A stretch of 26,366 nucleotides of DNA, from positions 1 to 26,366 of the IMG/VR virus record IMGVR_UViG_3300027969_000378. One strand, 5' to 3'. Under the pieces are notes generated by a model that worked only from the letters and a program-made list of their open reading frames with translations, did no database searches and had not been told where the DNA came from. The DNA is from a virus. Positions 6,775 through 12,688 of the stretch are shown here, piece after piece; the first letter of the stretch is position 1; each line of letters begins with the position of its first letter. A program made the position numbers and the translations under genes.

Positions 6775-6930
6775 ATGAAGAAGAAATCGAAGTTCAGCAA
6801 ACTGGCAACGCAACTCAAGAAGGAGGGCGCGGATGATCCCAAAGCTCTCGCGGCATACATTGGTCGCAAGAATCTTGGGGCCGCGGAGTTCATGCGCCGC
6901 GCCGCCGCCGGTCGCAAAAAGGCTAAGTGA
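6775..6930 (+). CDS. 51-aa basic phage protein
   Basis: This short gene lies three bases after the previous stop and ends in TGATG, sharing a base with the next start. The product reads MKKKSKFSKLATQLKKEG, then DDPKALAAYIGRKNLGAAEF, then MRRAAAGRKKAK. The pattern of a Lys-rich helix, PxALAAxIGRKxxG and a final A-x-GRK tail is one I recognise from many phage genomes, usually annotated as hypothetical and found near portal or capsid genes. It is strongly basic and may bind DNA; that is inference. Confidence 0.78.
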   Translation: MKKKSKFSKLATQLKKEGADDPKALAAYIGRKNLGAAEFMRRAAAGRKKAK

Positions 6931-7253
6931 TGATCTCACTCATTTCACGAGTCCGCGCCGCATGGACTTTTGGCCGGCATCAATGCTGGGTCGATGCGCT
7001 TCCTTGGAACAGGGATGACGCGACCACCCTCAATAACTTTTTCAAGAGCGAGACCGGAAAAAAGTTCAAGGACGCTCTCCTGAACACTGTTCTTATGCAG
7101 AACGCTTCTGCAATTACGGACAGAAACCATTTGCAATACTCCTCTGGATTTGCAATGGGTCAGGCCAGTCTTGTGAAGGTCATCGAGATGATGGCCGACC
7201 GAGAATCAATTACGGGACAGGAAGATGATCCGGATTCTGTCACGAATACATAG
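6930..7253 (+). CDS. Small hypothetical protein before scaffold
   Basis: This 107-aa product starts at ATG 6930, overlapping the previous stop by one base; GTG 6927 is an alternative. Weak AAGG lies about eight bases upstream. Recognisable parts are WNRDDATTLNNFFKSETGKKF (about 26-46), a helix with repeated Ala, and YSSGFAMGQASLVKVIEMM (about 70-88). The layout W-x-x-x-D-A-x-x-L-x-x-F-x-x-S-x-T-G, then Y/F-x-x-G-x-A-x-G, matches a conserved small phage protein of unknown role usually found near the portal. Co-translation with the head genes is likely. Confidence 0.75.
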   Translation: MISLISRVRAAWTFGRHQCWVDALPWNRDDATTLNNFFKSETGKKFKDALLNTVLMQNASAITDRNHLQYSSGFAMGQASLVKVIEMMADRESITGQEDDPDSVTNT

Positions 7254-7309
7254 GATCAAAGTTGCGGTTGCTGCGTCTGTGCGGACCAGCAAACGAATAC
7301 AAGCACAAT

Positions 7310-8266
7310 ATGTCAGATGAAACAATGAGTGCCGATGCGATGCTCGCTTTGGCCAATGATCACGATGCTGGTGTCGATATCGACAGCCAACCACGGGAGC
7401 AGACTCAAAATAAAAACGAGTCAGCTTCGGTTGAGCAAGATTCCTCCAATGAGAGGAGTGCCAGTAAAGAGGTCAATGACCGCGAGCAAGATGATGTAGG
7501 CACGAGCAATAAGTCAGAGACCGATTCCAAGGCCAAGCAGAAGGAGGAGAAGCCGAAGGATCAGAAGAGCAAATTCGCCCAGGATCAGAATCGAAAGACC
7601 AAGACCTGGGAACAAATCAACGCTGAGAAGGAGGCTATCAGGGCCGAGCGCGAGGCGGTGAGGCGTGAACGGGAAGAGTGGAGCAAGCAACGGGAGCAAT
7701 CCACGGTTGCCGATACCAATTCTTTTCGGGACGAGAAGGGTTACACTGCGGAGGATTACGAGGCTGCGGCCAAGGAATTCGATGCGGATGGTGACTCTCA
7801 GTTGGCCAAGGCAGCGCGAGCTAAGGCTGATGGCGTCCGTAAGACCGTGAGTGTGAAGCAGCAGCAGGTTCAACAGGAACGCTTTAACAAGTCGTGGGCT
7901 GACAACTATGGCCGACTTTCTGAGAAGGAAGTGTGGCTGAAGGATCAGTCCAGTCCTGAGTACAAGCGAACGGTTGAATTATTGCAGCGTGTTCCATTTC
8001 TCACTGGGATGCCGGATGGACTTGTCCATGCGGTAGAATTGATGAAGCTCCAAGATACTGCGAGTCGATATCAGTCTGTAGAAGCCGAGAATAAGTCTCT
8101 GAAAGAACAGCTCAACAAGCTCCAGCAGAAGACCGCCATTGGTAAAAGCGTTCCGGCAGGACAACTCAAGACCGAGGAGAAAGATTTCTCACGGTTATCC
8201 ATGAAGGAGCAAAGGGATGCGCTCATGCGAGCGACACGAGAGTTCGACCGGGAAAGCAACCAATAG
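7310..8266 (+). CDS. Scaffolding protein (putative)
   Basis: This 318-aa protein sits between the portal-linked small genes and the major capsid protein, the normal place for a scaffold. It is extremely hydrophilic: residues 20-105 are rich in Asp, Glu, Lys, Ser and Gln, followed by a likely coiled coil (EQINAEKEAIRAEREAVRRE, about 102-121) and a second one with heptad-like Leu spacing (about 258-285). It has no Cys and few aromatics. Such proteins guide capsid assembly from inside and are then lost. The start is ATG 7310 (MSDETMSADAML); a TTG at 7262 is also in frame. No ribosome site is visible. Confidence 0.78.
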   Translation: MSDETMSADAMLALANDHDAGVDIDSQPREQTQNKNESASVEQDSSNERSASKEVNDREQDDVGTSNKSETDSKAKQKEEKPKDQKSKFAQDQNRKTKTWEQINAEKEAIRAEREAVRREREEWSKQREQSTVADTNSFRDEKGYTAEDYEAAAKEFDADGDSQLAKAARAKADGVRKTVSVKQQQVQQERFNKSWADNYGRLSEKEVWLKDQSSPEYKRTVELLQRVPFLTGMPDGLVHAVELMKLQDTASRYQSVEAENKSLKEQLNKLQQKTAIGKSVPAGQLKTEEKDFSRLSMKEQRDALMRATREFDRESNQ

Positions 8267-8284
8267 CACAACCACAACTAAAAT

Positions 8285-9439
8285 ATGGCAGGCATTACTA
8301 CTTCAACCACGCTAACCAGTCAGTTCCAGAACTTCTTCAGCAAGGAGCTTCTCTCGATCGTCCAACAGGAGACGATTCTTGATCAGTTCTCCATGAAGGC
8401 TCCGATCCCCAAGAACAATGGTAACAAGGCCATCACGATGTTCCGCTTCGGTCCGCCGAGCGTTGCTGGTGTCCAGACCATCAGTTCTGAAGGTACTCCT
8501 ATCAGCTCTGGAAACTATCGTTCCCTTGTTCTCAACAGCCTCAGCAAGAGCCTCGCTCAGTACGGTCAGGTGATCGGATTGACCGACATCCTTCGCGCTA
8601 CGGACCTGTTTAACTCACTCCAGCAGGCCACAAAGACTTCCGGTCTGGACATGGCCCTCTGGGTTGACTCGGTCATTCGTAACACCCTGATCGGATCTAA
8701 CCTTACTGCGAGCGGTTCTTCTATCGGTTCCGCCGCCGAGGGTGGTGGTACGTTCGATAACTCGGATGCTTGTAACACTGCCGCTTCTTCCGGCGGTATT
8801 AAGGTGTACGGCAACCCCGCTACGCTGACCACTCAGACCTTTTCTGGTCTGAACAGTGCGACCACTGCTGCCGATGCCACGATGACCGCTTCGGCTGTCC
8901 TCGATTCCATGACTCGTCTGAAGCGTAACCGCGCTCCGATGATCAATGGCGGCTACGTCCTAGCGACCGATCCCCGTGTTACCCGTGATTTGATGCGCGA
9001 TGCCGATTGGTTGAATGCCTCCAACTACGGCAACAAGGGTACCCCGTTCTATAAGGGCGAGGTGGGTTCCATCTACGGTTGCCGCGTTGTTACTCAGACC
9101 AACTCGTTTGTCAGCACTGGTTCCGCTACTGCGGCTGATGAGTTCATCTATCAGGCGAGTGCCGCGGGTGGTGGTCTGGCGGTCAGCAAGGACATCATCG
9201 CTTCGTTCTTCTTTGGTAACGAGTCGTTCGGTATCCCTGCCTTGACCGGTGATGATCCGTTGTCCCCGAAGGTTGTGATCACCGATACCCCCGACAAGAG
9301 CGATCCGTTGAACCAGCTCGTCACCGTTGGTGTGAAGCTGTACTTCGCCGCTCTGCGTTTGGCCGCTGGTAACACTGGCTCGACTGCTAACCCTGTCTGG
9401 TACTTGGTGCATCGTACGAAGACCTCTACCACGCTGTAA
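8285..9439 (+). CDS. Major capsid protein, N4-gp56 type
   Basis: This 384-aa protein forms the icosahedral shell. The N-terminus has the family layout: QNFFSKELLSIVQQETILDQF, a short P-I-P-K-N-N-G segment, FRFGPPS, SSEGTPISSG, then a helix-rich part with QYGQVIGLTDILRATDLF (about 96-113). Later elements are GGYVLATDPRVTRDLM (about 222-237) and KGEVGSIYGCRVVTQTNSF (about 257-275), both typical of HK97-fold proteins of this family. Length fits. It follows the scaffold by 18 bases with no ribosome site, only an A-rich leader. Gly and Ser/Thr-rich codons are mostly C- or T-ending. Confidence 0.9.
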   Translation: MAGITTSTTLTSQFQNFFSKELLSIVQQETILDQFSMKAPIPKNNGNKAITMFRFGPPSVAGVQTISSEGTPISSGNYRSLVLNSLSKSLAQYGQVIGLTDILRATDLFNSLQQATKTSGLDMALWVDSVIRNTLIGSNLTASGSSIGSAAEGGGTFDNSDACNTAASSGGIKVYGNPATLTTQTFSGLNSATTAADATMTASAVLDSMTRLKRNRAPMINGGYVLATDPRVTRDLMRDADWLNASNYGNKGTPFYKGEVGSIYGCRVVTQTNSFVSTGSATAADEFIYQASAAGGGLAVSKDIIASFFFGNESFGIPALTGDDPLSPKVVITDTPDKSDPLNQLVTVGVKLYFAALRLAAGNTGSTANPVWYLVHRTKTSTTL

Positions 9440-9440
9440 T

Positions 9441-9827
9441 ATGCGACCCAAGACGGCCACCATCATGGTGATTGCCGTCGGCCCAAAGGGGCATCGTCGA
9501 GAAATCGGTGGTGCCCCTTCTCATTCCGCTTGCGGATGTGATGAGGCTGACAACAATGCGCCAATGATTGCGATTCCAGTCGAGGCTCTTTCCACTGATA
9601 CGGAAGATGGCCAACAGGCTTCTCCCGAGGTTGGTGATGAAGTGGTCCTACAGGAAGTTCGGGGCGTTCTCAAGAAGCTCGAAAACGGTGAGGCTTACGT
9701 TGAGATCAAAAGCGTGAACGGTATGCCCGCCGAATACGAGAAGGCCGGCAAGGAATCAATGGAACCAATGGACGAAGAAGGTATGCGAAACATGGTTTCC
9801 GAGTACGACAGCGAGATGGAGTCTTAA
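9441..9827 (+). CDS. Small acidic protein after capsid gene
   Basis: This 128-aa product starts one base after the capsid stop. The first third contains a possible metal site (H18, H28, C31, C33 within GHRREIGGAPSHSACGCDE), the middle holds a strand-rich segment (VGDEVVLQEVRGVLKKLENGEAYVEIK, in part), and the C-terminus is acidic and Met-rich (ESMEPMDEEGMRNM). I do not recognise a family. Position suggests a head protein, perhaps decoration or completion, but that is inference. Confidence 0.6.
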   Translation: MRPKTATIMVIAVGPKGHRREIGGAPSHSACGCDEADNNAPMIAIPVEALSTDTEDGQQASPEVGDEVVLQEVRGVLKKLENGEAYVEIKSVNGMPAEYEKAGKESMEPMDEEGMRNMVSEYDSEMES

Positions 9828-9828
9828 C

Positions 9829-10083
9829 ATGCCGATCTACACCTTCGAGAACAAAGGCAAGTCCGTGGAGCAAATCGCTCCGATGGGAACCGATTCTCTT
9901 GTGATCAAGGGTGAACGCTGGACGAGGCAGCCGGTAGCCCGCTTCGGGGTTACCGGTTTTGCCCGCGAAGCCGAACTCAAAGACAAGGTGAAGCAGGGCT
10001 TTAGCCGGATGGAAGACCGGCAGGGTACCCGCTTTGAAAGCACTTTCAGCAAGAATCAGATCCGTAAAATTTGGGACATATGA
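9829..10083 (+). CDS. Small head-region protein (84 aa)
   Basis: The start at 9829 has GGAG eight bases upstream. It begins MPIYTFENKGKSVEQIAPM, then a strand (TDSLVIKGERWTR) and a charged helical C-terminus. The opening MPIY-x-[FY]-E-N resembles the start of FmdB-type small zinc-ribbon proteins, but there is no Cys anywhere, so zinc binding is excluded. The stop overlaps the next ATG (ATGA). Function unknown; the location supports a head or connector role. Confidence 0.6.
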   Translation: MPIYTFENKGKSVEQIAPMGTDSLVIKGERWTRQPVARFGVTGFAREAELKDKVKQGFSRMEDRQGTRFESTFSKNQIRKIWDI

Positions 10084-10346
10084 GCATAGAATCTAATCTG
10101 GCAACCGAGTATTCGATGGGCAATGCGGGCTTCCAGCTCGTGACCTCTACCGCGTTGACCACTGGCCCATTCGTTGCGATCACCACGATTGCCGTCACCA
10201 CTTTCACTTCGATCACCGGTAATGGAATCAGCGGCTCTTGGTCCACAGTGGCTATCCCCGCTGGCATTACGCTTCCTGGGCCGATTACGAGCTTCCAGAT
10301 TTCCAGTGGTCAGGTGGTCGCGTTCAACGGAATCATCAGCTCCTAA
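10080..10346 (+). CDS. Small beta-rich virion protein (88 aa)
   Basis: Translation from ATG 10080, which overlaps the preceding stop, gives a product rich in Thr, Ser, Ile and Gly with almost no charged residues. It begins MSIESNLATEYSMGNAGFQL and continues with alternating strands and turns (TSITGNGISGSWS, then AIPAGITLPGPITSFQISSG, and VVAFNG at the end). The pattern of a strand, 'P-x-G-x-x-L-x-G-x-I-x-x-F' and a closing strand is like small capsid decoration or spike-base proteins. I infer an outer virion role. Confidence 0.6.
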   Translation: MSIESNLATEYSMGNAGFQLVTSTALTTGPFVAITTIAVTTFTSITGNGISGSWSTVAIPAGITLPGPITSFQISSGQVVAFNGIISS

Positions 10347-10348
10347 CC

Positions 10349-10588
10349 GTGACACTCGCTCTTGGAACACGATTGGCTTCGAGTGGGTCTGGCGGAAACG
10401 TCACGCCCGCCGATCTGCCAATCGTGCGCCGGGATCTATTGCAGGAAGACGAGTTCTTCGTACTGCAAGAGGATGGAACTGGGAAGATCGTGTTGTCTTT
10501 TGGCACCTACGATCGAATGGCAACTGAGCAGGGCACAGATCTCATTTTAACCGAAGCATCCGACAAATTCATTTTAACCGTAGAATAA
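10349..10588 (+). CDS. Small hypothetical protein (79 aa)
   Basis: The likely start is GTG 10349, two bases after the previous stop. The product begins TLALGTRLASSGSGGNVTPA, then LLQEDEFFVLQEDGTGKIVL, and ends in a short internal repeat: LILTE and FILTV, nine codons apart. The DNA behind this repeat is a 12-bp exact copy (10542-10553 and 10569-10580). The protein ends one base before the fibre gene. I recognise no family; an assembly or connector role is possible. Confidence 0.55.
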   Translation: MTLALGTRLASSGSGGNVTPADLPIVRRDLLQEDEFFVLQEDGTGKIVLSFGTYDRMATEQGTDLILTEASDKFILTVE

Positions 10589-10589
10589 T

Positions 10590-11522
10590 ATGGCAGACAC
10601 AAAGATCACAGCACTGACGGCGTTGACCGCCGCTGATCCGGCTAATGACGTTATCCCTATCGTTGATGTCAGCGATACCTCGATGGCGGCAAGTGGCACC
10701 ACGAAGAAGATCAGCGTAAACAACATCCTCGGAGCATCCGGCACCGCCACCCTCGCATCCGCCACCGTCACCGGCGCGGCTACGGTGGGTACGACGCTGG
10801 GTGTGACGGGTGTTACTACCGTCTCTGGAGCGCATGGTGGTGGCTATAGTTTGACGCTCGCCAACACCACAAGCAACGCTACAGCGGCTCTAAAGATTGC
10901 TGGCGGAGGAACTTTAGGTGGTGGCGAAATCGACTTTTTTAATGGAGCAAACTCTTGGGCCGGAATAAAGGCTGCGGTTATCAATCAGCTTGAGTTTTTG
11001 TCGAGCACATTTGCGACGTTGATGACGATCAACTCCACTGGTGTTGTTGTCCTCAAAGGTGGAACTGTTGCAGCCAACGGCGTAGGAGTAGCATTCCCGG
11101 CAACTCAAGTGGCTTCGTCCGATGCGAATTGTCTGGACGATTACGAGGAGGGGACGTTTACGCCGACTATTGTTGGACTCACTACCGCTGGAGTTGGTGT
11201 ATACACACTTCAACAAGGAAAATACACTAAGGTTGGAAACCTTGTTACATTCCAAGTGTTTATTACTTGGACTGCACACACTGGTACTGGAAACATGATA
11301 ATCAGCAACCTTCCGTTTACCAGTGGAGCAAATTTCTGGTCAGGATCTATTGGTTATGCAAACAATATAGCACTTACAGCGGGGAAAATTATGACCGGAT
11401 CTGTCGAAGCTAACACAGCGTATGTAAACCTTCAACAGTACGCAACTGGCGGTGGGGCTTCGGGAGGAATCCCAATCGATACTGCTGGTGAAATTATGTT
11501 CTCTGCATCATACACCGTTTAA
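10590..11522 (+). CDS. Fibre or tail-appendage protein 1
   Basis: This 310-aa protein is built like a phage fibre. Residues 1-48 (MADTKITALTALTAADPAND, then VIPIVDVSDTSMAASGTTKK) match an N-terminal attachment segment common in phage fibres. One copy of a 23-residue repeat follows (about 55-77, with VTGAATVGTTLGVTG). From about 175 on, the segment VASSDANCLDDYEEGTFTPT leads into a C-terminal beta domain known from many environmental phage fibres. It probably recognises the host surface. The C-terminal half is visibly more AT-rich than the first 230 bases, suggesting exchange of the tip. Confidence 0.8.
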   Translation: MADTKITALTALTAADPANDVIPIVDVSDTSMAASGTTKKISVNNILGASGTATLASATVTGAATVGTTLGVTGVTTVSGAHGGGYSLTLANTTSNATAALKIAGGGTLGGGEIDFFNGANSWAGIKAAVINQLEFLSSTFATLMTINSTGVVVLKGGTVAANGVGVAFPATQVASSDANCLDDYEEGTFTPTIVGLTTAGVGVYTLQQGKYTKVGNLVTFQVFITWTAHTGTGNMIISNLPFTSGANFWSGSIGYANNIALTAGKIMTGSVEANTAYVNLQQYATGGGASGGIPIDTAGEIMFSASYTV

Positions 11523-11526
11523 TTCT

Positions 11527-11772
11527 ATGTTAACCGAACGCACCATTTTCTCGCTTTGCGAGGTTCTCGCCAACACGACGCTCCAAGTTCGTCTTGCGGA
11601 CCAGATCGTCGATGGAGAAGCCGTGAAGGCTTCCACCTTCCGCCGCTATTGCTTGACTCCCGGCTCCGACCTTACGGGTCAGCCCGAGCAGGTTGTCGCG
11701 ATTGCCAACGCTGTCTGGACTCCTGCCGCGATTACCGCTTACAACGCCAACCTCCAACCCACCATCCAATGA
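11527..11772 (+). CDS. Small paralogue A of a duplicated pair
   Basis: The product has 81 residues from ATG 11527; the frame is open further upstream but inside the fibre gene. Residues 41-72 (PGSDLTGQPEQVVAIANAVW, then TPAAITAY) align without a gap to the same residue positions of the next gene. The N-terminal 40 residues differ. The gene ends in ATGA, overlapping the next start. I do not recognise a family. The place, after a fibre and before membrane genes, suggests a fibre accessory (chaperone or attachment) role, which is inference. Confidence 0.65.
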   Translation: MLTERTIFSLCEVLANTTLQVRLADQIVDGEAVKASTFRRYCLTPGSDLTGQPEQVVAIANAVWTPAAITAYNANLQPTIQ

Positions 11773-12029
11773 TCATTCCAGTTGATATTGTCGCAGTGCA
11801 GGTCAACCAGAACAACTCGCTGTTCGTTACGACCGGAGTTGATTACGACAGCGACGGCGCGGTTGTCGGTAGTGAGATTACCTCGCAGTACACGCTCGTT
11901 CCCGGTGACGACCTTACTGGTCAGCCGACCGAGGTGGTGAATATTGCCAACGCGCTGTGGACTCCTGCGGTTGTCGCGGCTTACAAAGCGGCAAATCCGG
12001 TGGTTGAAGCTGTCCAGCCCACCGAGTAA
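11769..12029 (+). CDS. Small paralogue B of a duplicated pair
   Basis: This 86-aa product starts at ATG 11769, overlapping paralogue A by four bases. It shares the collinear segment PGDDLTGQPTEVVNIANALW, then TPAVVAAY (residues 45-72), with the gene before it. The N-terminus (MIIPVDIVAVQVNQNN) is unrelated in sequence. The stop overlaps the next ATG by one base (TAATG). At DNA level the shared part is similar but differs at many third positions, so the duplication is not recent. Function unknown. Confidence 0.65.
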   Translation: MIIPVDIVAVQVNQNNSLFVTTGVDYDSDGAVVGSEITSQYTLVPGDDLTGQPTEVVNIANALWTPAVVAAYKAANPVVEAVQPTE

Positions 12030-12199
12030 TGGAACCAACGAACAGCAGCACCAGCCCTGGACTCAGCCTAGCAGCAGCGGCAGGTGCCACCGCTGTTTCG
12101 TTTATTCCAGTGCTCACTGACTGGGTAAGGCTTATCACCGCGCTGATAGGCTTACTTTGCGCCTGTTACGCAGCGTTTCGATTATTCCGCTCTAAATGA
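12029..12199 (+). CDS. Holin-like membrane protein (56 aa)
   Basis: This short gene overlaps its neighbours by one and four bases. The product has a polar N-terminus (MEPTNSSTSPGL), an Ala-rich hydrophobic stretch (SLAAAAGATAVSFIPVL), a short polar turn (TDWVR) and a second hydrophobic helix (LITALIGLLCACYAAFRLF) ending in RSK. Two helices plus a basic C-terminus in under 60 residues fit a small holin, which would form lesions in the inner membrane at lysis. No sequence family was recognised, so the holin call rests on topology and context. Confidence 0.6.
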   Translation: MEPTNSSTSPGLSLAAAAGATAVSFIPVLTDWVRLITALIGLLCACYAAFRLFRSK

Positions 12200-12396
12200 A
12201 AAACACGAAAACAACTCTCGCTGGTGTTGGTGCCATTCTGGTCGCTGTTGGTGGGGCCTTACGGGCTGCCTTCGATGGTGATGCAAGCACCAATATTGAC
12301 ATCGCTTCAACCATCGCCGCAGTGACCGCCGGTATTGGTTTGATCATGGCTAAAGACGCCACCGAGAAGCCTCTGGTGATCGAAACTAAGCCGTGA
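12196..12396 (+). CDS. Small membrane protein, second holin candidate
   Basis: The 66-aa product begins MKNTKTTLAGVGAILVAVGG, giving a basic start and a first hydrophobic helix (about 8-24), then a polar Asp-containing loop (DGDASTNIDI), a second helix (about 37-53, STIAAVTAGIGLIMAK) and a charged tail. This sequence type is common in phage genomes and is often placed near lysis genes. Two adjacent small membrane genes could be a holin and antiholin, or one could be structural. The ATG overlaps the stop before it (ATGA). Confidence 0.6.
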   Translation: MKNTKTTLAGVGAILVAVGGALRAAFDGDASTNIDIASTIAAVTAGIGLIMAKDATEKPLVIETKP

Positions 12397-12566
12397 ATTG
12401 GATCTACCAGATCCTCAAGGCTCTGCTCGACTGGCTCCGCGAAACACCACCCACCGATGTGCAACATGGTAAAGCACCTGATGATCTCAAGAATGATCTG
12501 GCTGGCCGTGTTGCCGATCTGCCTGGGTTGCCAGATGACCAAGGTGGTCCTAGTGCCAAGCGGTGA
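12393..12566 (+). CDS. 57-aa protein overlapping a lipoprotein gene
   Basis: The start is probably GTG 12393, within the preceding stop (GTGA). The product opens with an amphipathic helix, MNWIYQILKALLDWLRETPP, and continues acidic and polar (GKAPDDLKNDLAGRVADLPG). This combination recalls small phage proteins coded beside holin-like genes. From 12457 to the end it overlaps the lipoprotein gene in another frame, so both frames are used. It may lie on the inner membrane face; the role is unknown. Confidence 0.55.
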   Translation: MNWIYQILKALLDWLRETPPTDVQHGKAPDDLKNDLAGRVADLPGLPDDQGGPSAKR

Positions 12567-12687
12567 TCCTGTGATGCTGGCTGAGCCGGTGAAGGCCAGC
12601 GTCTACGGATTCGACAAAGATAAGAAGCTGGTGGGACCATCCAAGGTGGTCTTGCCGGCAGGTTGGTACGTTTTACCAAAGAACTGA
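12457..12687 (+). CDS. Putative small phage lipoprotein
   Basis: The product has a basic N-terminus, a hydrophobic stretch (MIWLAVLPICLG) and a lipobox-like CLGC ending at the Cys that would be acylated (residue 25 from ATG 12457). In-frame ATGs at 12466 and 12481 are equally possible starts. The mature part is about 52 residues (MTKVVLVPSGDPVMLAEPVK, then VYGFDKDKK and LPAGWYVLP) and resembles a small conserved phage protein. It overlaps the preceding gene by over 80 bases in another frame, much as Rz1 lies within Rz. An outer spanin role is possible but unproven. Confidence 0.65.
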   Translation: MCNMVKHLMISRMIWLAVLPICLGCQMTKVVLVPSGDPVMLAEPVKASVYGFDKDKKLVGPSKVVLPAGWYVLPKN

Positions 12688-12688
12688 T

